The notes below the pieces were generated by a model that was not told the origin of the DNA, did not search any database, and saw only the letters and a program-made list of their open reading frames with translations. Shown piece after piece: positions 49,597-58,674 of a stretch of DNA of 64,000 nt. Origin of the DNA: Streptomyces sp. NL15-2K (GTDB lineage: Bacteria; Actinomycetota; Actinomycetes; Streptomycetales; Streptomycetaceae); NCBI RefSeq assembly GCF_030551255.1, contig NZ_CP130630.1, forward strand, positions 4,879,501 to 4,943,500, in the 5' to 3' direction. The translations under genes and the position numbers were made by a program. The first letter of the stretch is position 1. Each line of letters opens with the position of its first letter.

Positions 49597-51225
49597 GTGA
49601 AGCACTGGCGGGCTCTGATCGTCCTCGGTACGGCCCAGTTCCTGATGGTCCTGGACACCTCCGTCATGAACGTGTCCATCAGTCAGCTGGTCGAGGACTT
49701 CGACACGGAGGTCACCGCCATCCAGGCCGTCATCACTCTGTACGCGCTGGTCATGGCGGCGTTCATGATCATCGGTGGCAGGTGCGGGGACATCCTGGGG
49801 CGTCGCCGCATGTTCCTCCTGGGGCTGGTCGTCTACGGCGCCGGGTCGGCCCTGACCGCCGTGGCACCCACTCTGTGGGTCCTCACACTGGGCTGGTCCG
49901 TCATCGAGGGACTCGGAGCCGCCATGGTGCTGCCCGCCATGGCCGCCCTCGTCGCGGAGTCGTATCGCGGGAAGGACCGGGCCGTCGCCTACGCGGTCAT
50001 CGGCGGGCTCGCCGGTGCCGGGATCGCGGTCGGCCCGCTGCTGGGCGGCTGGGTGACGACGTACCTGACCTGGCGGCTGGTCTTCGCCGGCGAGGTCGTG
50101 GTCGTCGTGGCCGTCCTGCTGTGCCGCCGGGTGATCACGACGCCCGCTCCGACCGGCCCGCGCCCCCGGCTGGACGGGGTCGGTGCGGTGCTCTCCGCGG
50201 CCGGACTGGGGCTGGGCGTGCTCGGGGTGCTGCAGAGCAGCACCTGGGGATGGGTGCAGCCCCGCAACCCGCCTTTCACCGTCCTCGGCTTCGCCCCGAC
50301 GCTGTTCGTAGTCGGCGCGGGGGCGGCCGTCCTGGCCCTCTTCCGGCACTGGGAGCGGCGGCGGGAGCACCGGGGCGCCGACCCCCTCGTCCACCTGTCC
50401 CTGCTGGGCAGGCCCGTGCTGCGGTCCGGCCTGATGACGCTGCTGAGCCAGAACCTCATCCTGCTGGGGCTGTTCTTCACCATCCCGCTGTACTTGCAGG
50501 TGGTGCAGGGGTTCGACGCCTTCGAGACGGGGCTGCGCCTGCTCCCGGTGTCCGCCACCATGCTCGTGACCTCCCTGTGCGGGTCCTCGCTGGGGCGGGT
50601 GATGGGGCCGCGCAGGGTGGTCCGGCTGGCCTTGCTGACCCTGGCGGCGGCCATCGTGTGGCTGCTGGCCACCATCGACCCGGTCATCGACGACGCGCAG
50701 TTCGCCGGAGCCATGGCCCTGCTGGGCGTGGGCGTAGGCCTGCTCGCGTCGCAGCTGGGCAACGTCGTCCAGTCCGGCGTCGGCGAGGAGGAACGCAGTG
50801 AGGCCGGAGGACTCCAGTTCACGGCACAGAATCTGGGCTCCGCGCTGGGCACCGCGCTCATCGGGTCGATCCTCATCGGTGGGCTGGCCCACGCCGTCAC
50901 CACGCAGGTGGACGACAATCCGCAGCTGTCCGAACAGACCCGTGAGCAGGTCGGTGTCGCTCTCGAGGCCGGGATCACCTTCGTCTCCACCGATCAGGTG
51001 CGCTCGGCGGCCGAACGTGCCGGGTTGCCGCCGTCCCAGGTCGACGCCGTCGCGGACTCCTACGCCTCCGCGCAGTTGGACGGCCTGAAGGCGGCGATCC
51101 TGGCCACCGGCGGCATCGCTCTCGCCAGTTTCCTGGTCACACCGCACCTGCCGACCGGCCGGGAAGGCCGTCGGCGGCAGCCGGACGCCGATGCTCCGGC
51201 CGGAGTGACCGGGTCGACGCGCTGA
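49597..51225 (+). CDS. MFS drug-efflux-type transporter (DHA2, EmrB/QacA-like)
   Basis: 542 residues from GTG 49597, preferred because GAGGTGG precedes it by 6 bases; the frame is open from 49495. Starts with VLGTAQFLMVLDTSVMNVSI, the motif of 14-helix DHA2 exporters; GGRCGDILGRRRMFLLGL is the motif A loop. About 14 hydrophobic segments with the characteristic LGSALGTALIGSIL near the end. It should export hydrophobic cations or antibiotics with proton antiport. Substrate unknown. Confidence 0.88.
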   Translation: MKHWRALIVLGTAQFLMVLDTSVMNVSISQLVEDFDTEVTAIQAVITLYALVMAAFMIIGGRCGDILGRRRMFLLGLVVYGAGSALTAVAPTLWVLTLGWSVIEGLGAAMVLPAMAALVAESYRGKDRAVAYAVIGGLAGAGIAVGPLLGGWVTTYLTWRLVFAGEVVVVVAVLLCRRVITTPAPTGPRPRLDGVGAVLSAAGLGLGVLGVLQSSTWGWVQPRNPPFTVLGFAPTLFVVGAGAAVLALFRHWERRREHRGADPLVHLSLLGRPVLRSGLMTLLSQNLILLGLFFTIPLYLQVVQGFDAFETGLRLLPVSATMLVTSLCGSSLGRVMGPRRVVRLALLTLAAAIVWLLATIDPVIDDAQFAGAMALLGVGVGLLASQLGNVVQSGVGEEERSEAGGLQFTAQNLGSALGTALIGSILIGGLAHAVTTQVDDNPQLSEQTREQVGVALEAGITFVSTDQVRSAAERAGLPPSQVDAVADSYASAQLDGLKAAILATGGIALASFLVTPHLPTGREGRRRQPDADAPAGVTGSTR

Positions 51226-51243
51226 GTCCGGAGGGAGTCACCG

Positions 51244-51771
51244 GTGTCCAGGACCAGGACCGGCCCGGCCACGGCCCGCGCGGACCGCCGTGCCGAGCGC
51301 CGGGCCCGCACGGACTACACGGGCGGCGTCTATGGATCCATGCTCGCGGCCTCCGTGGTGATCGGCGCCGGCTCACTGGGTTCGTTCCCCCGCATCGAGC
51401 TGGTGCTGCTGCTGTTGCTCACCGGCGTGGTGTTCTGGGTCGCGCATGTGCATGCCCAGTTGTTCGGGGCACGGCTGGCCCAACAGGCTCCGGATCGCCG
51501 GGTGGTACTGCGCGTGTGCCGTGACGAGTGGCCGATCGTCAAGGCCGCCGTCCCGCCGGCCGCCGCGGTGGCCGTCAGCCCGCTCCTGGGCCTCGACGTG
51601 CGAGGTGCCCTCTGGCTGGCTCTCGCCGTCGCCGTGGCCGGGCAGGTGGGCTGGTCCGTGGCCGCGGCGCGCCGCGCCGGTGCTTCGCGGCGGCTTGTGG
51701 CCGCGACCGCTTCGGTCAACCTGCTGCTCGGTCTGCTGATCATCTCCTTCAAGATCGTTCTGACGCATTGA
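51244..51771 (+). CDS. Four-helix membrane protein
   Basis: 175 residues; GTG 51244 lies 18 bp after the exporter, with GGAGGGAG ahead. A basic N-terminus (TARADRRAERRARTDYTGGV) is followed by four hydrophobic helices. No family recognised with certainty. Cotranscribed with the exporter. Confidence 0.65.
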   Translation: MSRTRTGPATARADRRAERRARTDYTGGVYGSMLAASVVIGAGSLGSFPRIELVLLLLLTGVVFWVAHVHAQLFGARLAQQAPDRRVVLRVCRDEWPIVKAAVPPAAAVAVSPLLGLDVRGALWLALAVAVAGQVGWSVAAARRAGASRRLVAATASVNLLLGLLIISFKIVLTH

Positions 51772-51821
51772 TCCGTAGCACTGATCCGTGGCACTGATCC
51801 GTGGCACTGATCCGTGGCGTT
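51770..51821 (+). repeat. Four 13-bp tandem repeats
   Basis: GATCCGTGGCACT in four successive copies (51770, 51783, 51796, 51809), the first with one and the last with two changes. They begin within the last bases of the membrane-protein gene. Confidence 0.85.
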
Positions 51822-51936
51822 CGGTTGCCGGGCAACGGTCACCTGTACCGGGTGAGGCCCGAAGGTGCACGGAGGCGGACGATTTCAGGGAAGGGCGCCG
51901 TCCGCCTGCCCCAGGCAGTCCATGGGAGGACCGCTC

Positions 51937-52134
51937 GTGCGCTACGAGATCCGAGTCGAAGGACACCTGTCAGAAACGCTGGCCAAAGCCTTTCCGGAGC
52001 TGGGCCACGTGGTGATGTCCGGACAGACCGTCCTGTTCGGCCCTGTGGTGGACGAAGCGCACCTGTACGGGCTGCTGGCGCGCTGCCAGTCACTGGGACT
52101 GCGTGTCTTGGAGATGCGGCAGCTGCCGGAGTGA
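51937..52134 (+). CDS. Small conserved protein
   Basis: 65 residues from GTG 51937, which has GGGAGGACCGCTC before it. It reads YEIRVEGHLSETLAKAFPEL then GQTVLFGPVVDEAHLYGLLA, a compact alpha/beta fold. I recognise it as a small conserved actinobacterial protein, but no function is known to me. It lies alone between the exporter unit and the leftward DUF2252 gene. Confidence 0.7.
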   Translation: MRYEIRVEGHLSETLAKAFPELGHVVMSGQTVLFGPVVDEAHLYGLLARCQSLGLRVLEMRQLPE

Positions 52135-52170
52135 CGGGACCGCAGTGCCGTACTCGAAGCCGCTCCGCAC

Positions 52171-53607
52171 TCAAAGCCGCTCCGCCCTGATCCGGCCGGA
52201 GCGGCATGCGGCTGCCAGCGCCTCGTGGTCCCGCTCGTTCTGATCGGCGTAGGACTGGGCGAACTCGGTGAGCGCGCGGTCGAAGCGGTCGCTGCCGCCC
52301 AGGTAGGCGGCGAGGGCGATGGGATCGCCCGAGCGGGCGTGGGCCCGCGCCAGGGACGCCCCGCACAGCCGGCCGAAGAGGGAGAGCAGGCCCGGCCCCA
52401 TGGTCTCCGGCCGTGCGATGCCCTTCCAGTCCCACAGCTGGCGCACGTAGAAATCCCGGCCCTGCCCGTCGAGGCCCACGACGTGCGTCCAGCCCAGGAA
52501 GATGTCGCCGGCCGTCTGCATCAGGCGCTGTCCGGCGACCACCCGGCGGCCCTGGTTGTCGTAGTGTTCGCCGCCCGTGTGTGCGGCCAGCACCGACTCC
52601 TGGGCCTCCTTGGCCTGGAGCAGCAGCGGGTCGTCGTCGTCCCTGCCGAGCAGGAGCAGCACCCAGCAGCGCGTACCGACACTGCCGACGCCCACCACCT
52701 TCCGCGCCATGTCCACCAGGTGGTAGTGACGCAACAGGTGCCGGCGTTCGGACGGCAGGGTCCGCGCGTATCCGTCCAGGAGGGCCTGGAGTTCCTTCTC
52801 ACGTCCGGCCTCGGACGAGTCGGCGGCCGGCAGTTGGCCGAGCGGAGTGATCAGCGGTGGGTCCGGTGCGATGCGCCGGCCCTCGGCCGTGACGCGGGTG
52901 AGTTTCGCGAAGGCCCTCAGGTGCGTACGTGTGCGGGCCCGCGCCGTGGCCTCGGCGGTGCGGCGCCTGGCCTCCCTGTCCAGCGACTTGTCCCTCGACG
53001 ACGCCCTCGACGACGCCAGCAGTTCCCGCAGCCGGTCGGCGTCGTCCTGGGCGTACCAGATGTCCAGGGTGCGCAGTCCGGCGAACTCGCGCATCCGCTC
53101 CCGGTAGGCCCGCACGCAGGCCCGCACGGTGCTGTTCTGCTCCTTGAGCGAGAAGCCGTTCGCCCTCCCCGCCGTCACGAAACCGGCCGCCAGCCGCTTG
53201 ACGTCCCATTCGAACGGCCCGGGCAGGGTCTCGTCGAAGTCGTTGATGTCGAAGACCAGACGGCGCTCCGGCGAGGCGAGCAGCCGGAAGTTCAGCGGGT
53301 GGGCGTCCCCGCAGAGCTGCACCCGCAGCCCGGTGCTGGGGAGGGGCGCCAGGTCCGCCGCCATGATCGCGGCCGCGCCGCGGTAGAAGCGGAACGGCGA
53401 CTCGAGCATGCGGCCGTAGCGGATCGGCACCAACTCCGGTACCCGATCGGCTGACTGACGCTCTATCACCCCGATCGGATCGGGTCGCCGCTGCGCCGTC
53501 TCGTACCAGCCGTGGCACGAACGCGACGCGCGTCTGCGCGCGTTCCTGCCGTACGCCGCTCGCTCGGCCGGTGCCAGGGACGCGGTGAAAGCGCTGGGTA
53601 CGGTCAT
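52171..53607 (-). CDS. DUF2252 family protein
   Basis: 478 residues from ATG 53607, which overlaps the stop of the channel gene (ATGA). The family blocks are clear: FRFYRGAAAIMAADL, LCGDAHPLNFRLLASPERRL, FDINDFDETLPGPFEWDVKR and QRLMQTAGDIFLGWT. The fold resembles aminoglycoside-phosphotransferase/kinase-like proteins: the GDAHPLNF and DINDFDE motifs match the catalytic and metal-binding loops. The substrate is unknown. Coupled to a potassium-channel gene. Confidence 0.87.
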   Translation of the reverse strand: MTVPSAFTASLAPAERAAYGRNARRRASRSCHGWYETAQRRPDPIGVIERQSADRVPELVPIRYGRMLESPFRFYRGAAAIMAADLAPLPSTGLRVQLCGDAHPLNFRLLASPERRLVFDINDFDETLPGPFEWDVKRLAAGFVTAGRANGFSLKEQNSTVRACVRAYRERMREFAGLRTLDIWYAQDDADRLRELLASSRASSRDKSLDREARRRTAEATARARTRTHLRAFAKLTRVTAEGRRIAPDPPLITPLGQLPAADSSEAGREKELQALLDGYARTLPSERRHLLRHYHLVDMARKVVGVGSVGTRCWVLLLLGRDDDDPLLLQAKEAQESVLAAHTGGEHYDNQGRRVVAGQRLMQTAGDIFLGWTHVVGLDGQGRDFYVRQLWDWKGIARPETMGPGLLSLFGRLCGASLARAHARSGDPIALAAYLGGSDRFDRALTEFAQSYADQNERDHEALAAACRSGRIRAERL

Positions 53608-54242
53608 GGTCCGGCCTCCCGGTCCGGCGTCCCGGCGTCGGTACCGGAACGCGGCTGAGCCGACGGCTCCCGGCGCTGTCGGCGCAGCCCCGCCTGGACC
53701 GCGCTCGCCAGCGCCCGTGCGGCGACGCCCACGAGCAGCAGCCCTCCCGCCATCTGCACCATCGTCAGCACGCGCCCGGTCTGGGAGCGTGCCGTGATGT
53801 CCCCGAAGCCGACGGTGCTGAACGTGCTCAGAGTGAAGTACAAGGCGTCCGTCCTGGTCAGCGGCTCGCTGAAGGAGCCCGGGGCGGAGCGGTCCAGCAA
53901 GTAGTAGGCGCCGGCGAAGAGGACCAGGAACAGCACCAGCGTGGCGGCCAGGGCCTCGGCGGCCTTCAGGCGGGGGTGGGGTGAGCGCGCGATGGCCCGT
54001 ATCTCCCACCCGAACACCAGCAGCACCGCCACCAGGCCGCACACGAGGAGCGCCGACGCGCCGGCCTTACCGCGCTCGTCCAGGGGCAGCAGGTAGTAGG
54101 CGGTGACCAGGCCGGCGGCGATGAGCACGGCGCGGGCGACGGCGACGGCCGCCGCCCACCGGCGGGGGCGGAGCCGCCGGCGCGGGTGCGCGTCCGGCCC
54201 GGACCGGGTGCGGTCCGTCCGGGCAGTGCTCGGATCGCTCAT
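53604..54242 (-). CDS. Two-pore-helix potassium channel (Ion_trans_2 type)
   Basis: 212 residues from ATG 54242; the longer frame is GC-rich noise. After two N-terminal hydrophobic helices (VARAVLIAAGLVTAYYLL, ALLVCGLVAVLLVFGW) come an outer helix, a pore helix and the filter STVGFGD, then an inner helix (VLTMVQMAGGLLLVGVAARA). TVGFGD is the K+ selectivity signature. No cytoplasmic ligand domain, so gating is unclear. Coupled to DUF2252. Confidence 0.85.
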   Translation of the reverse strand: MSDPSTARTDRTRSGPDAHPRRRLRPRRWAAAVAVARAVLIAAGLVTAYYLLPLDERGKAGASALLVCGLVAVLLVFGWEIRAIARSPHPRLKAAEALAATLVLFLVLFAGAYYLLDRSAPGSFSEPLTRTDALYFTLSTFSTVGFGDITARSQTGRVLTMVQMAGGLLLVGVAARALASAVQAGLRRQRREPSAQPRSGTDAGTPDREAGP

Positions 54243-54449
54243 CTCGTGTCTCTTCGTTCTCCGGCCGGAAGGCCGATGGGCCAGGCGCACCGGCGATGGG
54301 CCAGGCGCGCCGGCCTTCCGGCCGGACGGCCGGTGGTCCAGGCCCCGGAGATTCCCACCTCACCGCCTCGGCCGCGTCGCCGGATCACCCGTGGCGGGTG
54401 ACCCCGGCACCCGGCGACAGGCATGACCCTGGATCGGTCAGGTCCTGTC

Positions 54450-54494
54450 ACACCGCCCCCTCACACACCGCCCCCTCACGCACCGCCCCGTCGG
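54450..54494 (+). repeat. Three 15-bp tandem repeats
   Basis: ACACCGCCCCCTCAC at 54450 and 54465 and a diverged copy at 54480, 40-85 bp ahead of the HdeD-like gene. Just upstream (54265-54315) a GATGGGCCAGGCGC direct repeat also occurs twice. Confidence 0.8.
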
Positions 54495-54533
54495 CGGTCC
54501 GGAAACGACCGCTCGATCACGCGAGGAGGAGCC

Positions 54534-55193
54534 ATGACCATGCCGAGTGGTCCGCAATCGCGCACCGGACAGGAACACGAGCCCGACGGGGCGACCCCCG
54601 GTCCGATGGACGACCCCGCGCAGGCACTGGGGCGGCTCGGCCGTTCATGGACCTGGCTCCTGGCCTCGGCCGCCGCGACCCTGCTACTGGGCGTCCTGGT
54701 ACTGGTCTGGCCGGAGGCGACCCTGCACATCCTGGCGGTCCTCATCGGCCTGCACCTGCTGGTGACCGGGGCGTTCCGGTTCGTGAACGTCTTCGCACGG
54801 AGCGGGCACGAACGGCTCCCAGGGCTGCTCCTGGCCGTGCTGTACGTCCTCGCCGGGGTGCTGTGCCTGCGAAACCCGCTGCAGACGATCGCCGCGCTCT
54901 CACTGATCGTCGGGGTCGTCTGGCTGGTGTCCGGCATCCTCACCCTCTACACGGCGCTTGCCGCCGAGGACCTGCCGCATCGTGGCGTAGTCCTGGGCGT
55001 CGCGGTGCTCGCCATCGTCGCGGGGATCGTGGTGCTCGCCCTGCCTGCCGAGTCGGCCCGCGCCCTGACCCGGCTGCTCGGCCTGTGGCTCGTCCTGCTC
55101 GGCCTGGGCGAGGCGGTGGTCGCCCTCGCGTGGCGGGCCGCGCTCCGAAAGACGCACCTCACGGGGCCGCACTCCCCCGCCGAGACGGCCTGA
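54534..55193 (+). CDS. HdeD-like (DUF308) membrane protein
   Basis: 219 residues; ATG 54534 with GAGGAGGAGCC. Six hydrophobic helices arranged as short hairpins (LLASAAATLLLGVLVLVWPE, AVLYVLAGVLCLRNPLQTIA, GVAVLAIVAGIVVLALPAES), the pattern of HdeD proteins linked to acid or general stress. First of a rightward series of membrane genes. Confidence 0.82.
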   Translation: MTMPSGPQSRTGQEHEPDGATPGPMDDPAQALGRLGRSWTWLLASAAATLLLGVLVLVWPEATLHILAVLIGLHLLVTGAFRFVNVFARSGHERLPGLLLAVLYVLAGVLCLRNPLQTIAALSLIVGVVWLVSGILTLYTALAAEDLPHRGVVLGVAVLAIVAGIVVLALPAESARALTRLLGLWLVLLGLGEAVVALAWRAALRKTHLTGPHSPAETA

Positions 55194-55315
55194 CACCGCA
55201 CCCGCCGCTCCGGTGCGCGCGACAAACGCACCGGGCCCGTGCGGTCGCCCCACCACGGTCGTCCCGACCGGCGGCCTTCGTGGCCGGGGCGGCGCACACG
55301 CGGAAAGGAGCACCC

Positions 55316-56665
55316 ATGAACCCGGCCTCGACCCCGGATTCGCCGGACTCCGGCGGAGCCTCGCACCAGAAACACGTCATGACCGCCGAGGAGCGAGCGG
55401 AATACGAGCGACTGCGCCGTCACGCGGCGGTGCGCCACCGGCGGGTACGCCGCGCCGGCTCCTCGGTCCTCCTCCTGCTGGCCCTGCTGCTCGCGCCCCT
55501 GGCCGTCGTCGCGGCCTGGGTCCAGGACACGGTCTCCGACACCGACAGGTACGTGGAGACCGTCGCGCCGCTGGCGTCCGAGCCGCCCGTGCAGGAGGTC
55601 GTGATCAACCGGCTCACGGACCGGGTGGTTGCCAACGTGGACGTCAAGGCGGTGACGGACTCGCTCACCAAGGCCCTCCAGGACGCCGGGGCACCACCCC
55701 GCGTCGTGGAGGGGGCCGAGTCCCTCGAGGGTCCGCTGCGCAACGCGGTCAGGACCGTCGTGGACCGCACCGTGACCCGCGTGATCACCAGCGACGCCTT
55801 CCAGCAGGTGTGGGAAGGCGCCAACCGACGGTCGCACGCGGCAGTGGTGAACATGCTCACCGGTGAGAGGGAGGGCGCTCTGCGCGCCGAGGGCGACACG
55901 GTCCAGCTGGACGTGGGAGCGGTCGTCGACGAGGTACGGGAGCGGCTCGTCGACGCCGGCTTCGACAAGGCGGCCGCCATCCCCGACACCGACCGGACGA
56001 TCACGCTGTTCCAGACCGAGGAACTGGGCAAGGCGCAGGACACGATGCGGCTGCTGGACATTCTCGGCACCTGGCTGCCCGTCCTGACCGTCGTACTCGC
56101 CGCGCTCGCCGTGTGGACCGCTCCGGCACACCGGGTGATGCTGATGATCACCGCGACGGGTGTCGGCGTGATGATGGTGGTGCTGCTCGTCGCGCTGGCC
56201 GTGGTCCGACGGGTCTATCTGGACTCGGTCCCGCCCACGACGCTGCCCACCGACGCGGCCGCGGCGATCTACGACACGTTCGTCCGGTTCCTGCGCGACA
56301 GCACGCGCACCCTGCTGGTCGTCGCGGTGGTCACGGCACTGGTGGCGTACCTGTACGGTCCCGGACGTCCCGCCCGCGCCGTCCGCACGGCGGCGGTACG
56401 GGGCACGACGGCCGCCGGCCGGGATCTGCGTCGTGCCGGTGTGCGCACCGGGTCCACCGGACGCTGGCTGGCGGACCACCGGGCATGGACCACGGGTGGC
56501 GTCATCGCGGCGGGAGCGCTGGCGCTGGTGCTCTGGAACCACCCCTCGGTCGGAGCGGTGGCACTCGTTCTGGGCATCGCCGTGGCCGTCCTGATCGTGC
56601 TGGCGGTCCTCGCGGCCGCCGCGGGCCCGGCCGCCGGGCATGAGGACCGGGCGGCGGCCCCGTGA
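55316..56665 (+). CDS. Large integral membrane protein
   Basis: 449 residues; ATG 55316 with GGAAAGGAGCACCC. A membrane helix near 48-68 is followed by an exported domain of about 200 residues (DTDRYVETVAPLASEPPVQE, DVKAVTDSLTKALQDAGAPP) and several helices in the C-terminal third. It matches a hypothetical family common in actinobacteria, of unknown function. The next gene starts 3 bp after its stop. Confidence 0.75.
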   Translation: MNPASTPDSPDSGGASHQKHVMTAEERAEYERLRRHAAVRHRRVRRAGSSVLLLLALLLAPLAVVAAWVQDTVSDTDRYVETVAPLASEPPVQEVVINRLTDRVVANVDVKAVTDSLTKALQDAGAPPRVVEGAESLEGPLRNAVRTVVDRTVTRVITSDAFQQVWEGANRRSHAAVVNMLTGEREGALRAEGDTVQLDVGAVVDEVRERLVDAGFDKAAAIPDTDRTITLFQTEELGKAQDTMRLLDILGTWLPVLTVVLAALAVWTAPAHRVMLMITATGVGVMMVVLLVALAVVRRVYLDSVPPTTLPTDAAAAIYDTFVRFLRDSTRTLLVVAVVTALVAYLYGPGRPARAVRTAAVRGTTAAGRDLRRAGVRTGSTGRWLADHRAWTTGGVIAAGALALVLWNHPSVGAVALVLGIAVAVLIVLAVLAAAAGPAAGHEDRAAAP

Positions 56666-56668
56666 GCC

Positions 56669-57532
56669 ATGGCGAGGAAACCCGGCTCCGCCCCGGCGCC
56701 CCGCAGGCGCACGGCGGTGGAGCGGGCCCTGGCGAGCCTGCGGTCCGGTCCGGTGGCCAGGCTGCTCCCCCGCCTGTCGGCGCTCAACGTCGTGGAGGGC
56801 TCCGTGCGGCTGGCCGCGCAAGCCTTCATCACCGCGCTCCCGCTGCTGATGACCGTCGCGGCGTTCGCCCCCCGAGGGGTGCAGGACCTGCTGACCGACT
56901 CCCTCCGTGCGGTTCTGGGGGTGCGCGGCAACACGCTCGACGAGGTACGCCGTGCCTTCACCGCCACCGGCACACCACGGGACGCCGCCGGAGCTGTGGG
57001 CGTGGTGGTGACTCTCGTGTCCGCCACGGCCTTCAGCCGGGCGCTTCAGGCGGTCTGCGAGCGGTGCTGGCACCTGCCCCGGACACCGGTGCGGGCCGCC
57101 GTCTGGCGCTGGCTGCTCTGGCTGCTCGTCTGGCTGGGCGTCCTCCTGGTCCAGGCACCGCTGCGCGGCGGGTTCGGCGGCGGCGCGGTGATCGGAGGAG
57201 TGCTGTCCGTGCTGTCGGCGACGCTGCTGTGGTGGTGGTCCCAGCACCTCCTGCTGGGCGGCAGGATCGGCTGGCGGGACCTGCTGCCGGGAGCGCTGCT
57301 CGCGGGTACGGGCACGGTCGTGCTGAGCTGGGCCGCCGGGCTGTTCGTGCCCACGGTCATGGAGCGCAGCCTGCGGGAGTTCGGCCCGCTGGGGCCCGTC
57401 TTCACGTTCCTCTCCTGGTTGATCGCCGTGTTCCTGGTGGCCGTCTCGGGCCTCGCCCTCGGCCAGTACGTCGCCTCCTCCGACTGGTACCGGACAGCCG
57501 CCGTCCCCCGCCGTACGCGGGCCGGACCCTGA
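56669..57532 (+). CDS. YihY/BrkB-like membrane protein
   Basis: 287 residues; ATG 56669, 3 bp after the previous stop. About six hydrophobic segments; AAQAFITALPLLMTVAAFAP and FGPLGPVFTFLSWLIAVFLV fit the YihY/virulence factor BrkB family. The family has been suggested to act in lipid or anion transport, but evidence is limited. Confidence 0.78.
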   Translation: MARKPGSAPAPRRRTAVERALASLRSGPVARLLPRLSALNVVEGSVRLAAQAFITALPLLMTVAAFAPRGVQDLLTDSLRAVLGVRGNTLDEVRRAFTATGTPRDAAGAVGVVVTLVSATAFSRALQAVCERCWHLPRTPVRAAVWRWLLWLLVWLGVLLVQAPLRGGFGGGAVIGGVLSVLSATLLWWWSQHLLLGGRIGWRDLLPGALLAGTGTVVLSWAAGLFVPTVMERSLREFGPLGPVFTFLSWLIAVFLVAVSGLALGQYVASSDWYRTAAVPRRTRAGP

Positions 57533-57678
57533 TCCTGCCCGCCGCGGGAGCGCATCCATCGAGTGCCGGGCCGCCCACAGGATCACCCGCGTCGGGTGAG
57601 GCACCCGGCCCTGGCCGTGTCCACGCTGAAGACAGCACACAACGGCGGCCGGGCGAGCGCCGGGGACGGAGAAGAGAT

Positions 57679-58146
57679 ATGAGCGCGCAGACGTACCTGG
57701 CGTACGACTACCCCCTGCTGAGCGTCTTCTGGAGCATGCTCCTGTTCTTCCTGTGGATCTTGTGGTTCGTCCTGCTCTTCCGCATCGTCGTCGACATCTT
57801 CCGTGACGACGAGATGAGCGGGTGGGCGAAAGCCGGCTGGCTGGCGTTCACCGTCCTGCTGCCCTTCCTGGGCGTCTTCGTCTACGTGGTCGCCCGCGGC
57901 AAGAACATGGGCCGTCGGGAGGTAGCGCAGGCCCGAGCACAGCAGGAAGCCTTCGACGCCCACATCAGGGAGGCCGCAGGCGGCACGGGCCGGCCCAGCA
58001 GCATCGACGAACTCGCCAAGCTGTCCGAGATCCGCGCCCGCGGCGACATCACGGACGAGGAGTTCCGCAGGGCCAAGGAACTGGTCCTGACCGGCCACGG
58101 CCCGGCGGAGCACACCGGCTCCACCGCCCGCACCCCCCGTCGCTGA
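57679..58146 (+). CDS. PLDc_N/SHOCT-type membrane protein
   Basis: 155 residues from ATG 57679 after GGAGAAGAG. Two helices (LSVFWSMLLFFLWILWFVLL and AGWLAFTVLLPFLGVFVYVV) with the phospholipase-D-nuclease N-terminal-like hairpin, then a short C-terminal SHOCT domain (DELAKLSEIRARGDITDEEF). These proteins are frequent in stress regulons of Streptomyces. No nuclease domain is attached. Confidence 0.8.
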   Translation: MSAQTYLAYDYPLLSVFWSMLLFFLWILWFVLLFRIVVDIFRDDEMSGWAKAGWLAFTVLLPFLGVFVYVVARGKNMGRREVAQARAQQEAFDAHIREAAGGTGRPSSIDELAKLSEIRARGDITDEEFRRAKELVLTGHGPAEHTGSTARTPRR

Positions 58147-58176
58147 GCATCCGCACACCATGAATCGAGGCGCAAG

Positions 58177-58674
58177 ATGACCGCGATACACACCCGGCCC
58201 GCACACACGGCGAAACAGGAATGGGCAACCGGCCTGACGGCCTTCGCGGCAGTGATGCTCTTCCTCGTCGGCCTGCTCGACATCTTCCGGGGCATCATGG
58301 CCATCGCCGAGGACGACATCTTCGTCACGACGCGCAATTACGTGTTCGAGTGGGACCTGACCGGCTGGGGCTGGATGCACCTCGCTCTGGGCGTGGTCGC
58401 CGTGCTCGTCAGCATCGGGCTGCTCAAGGTCTCGGCGTGGGCGCGCGTCGCCGCCGTGGCCATCGCCGGACTCGTCATCATCGCCAACTTCCTCTCCCTG
58501 CCGTACTACCCCGTCTGGTCCGTAGTGATGATCACGATCTCGGGCTTCATCATCTGGGCCGTGTGTGTGGTCCAGCGCGACAACCTCTTCGACCTGTCCG
58601 AGGAGCGTCAGCTGTCCGAGGAGCGCCGACCCTACGAGGAGCGCCGAACCTACGGGCAGCGTCCACCGTCGTAG
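58177..58674 (+). CDS. DUF7144-like membrane protein
   Basis: 165 residues; ATG 58177. Four hydrophobic helices (GLTAFAAVMLFLVGLLDIFR, GWGWMHLALGVVAVLVSIGL, VAAVAIAGLVIIANFLSLPY, VVMITISGFIIWAVCVVQ). The tail is a short repeat (SEERQLSEERRPYEERRTYG). The family is common beside HdeD and DUF2252-type stress genes in Streptomyces. Confidence 0.78.
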   Translation: MTAIHTRPAHTAKQEWATGLTAFAAVMLFLVGLLDIFRGIMAIAEDDIFVTTRNYVFEWDLTGWGWMHLALGVVAVLVSIGLLKVSAWARVAAVAIAGLVIIANFLSLPYYPVWSVVMITISGFIIWAVCVVQRDNLFDLSEERQLSEERRPYEERRTYGQRPPS

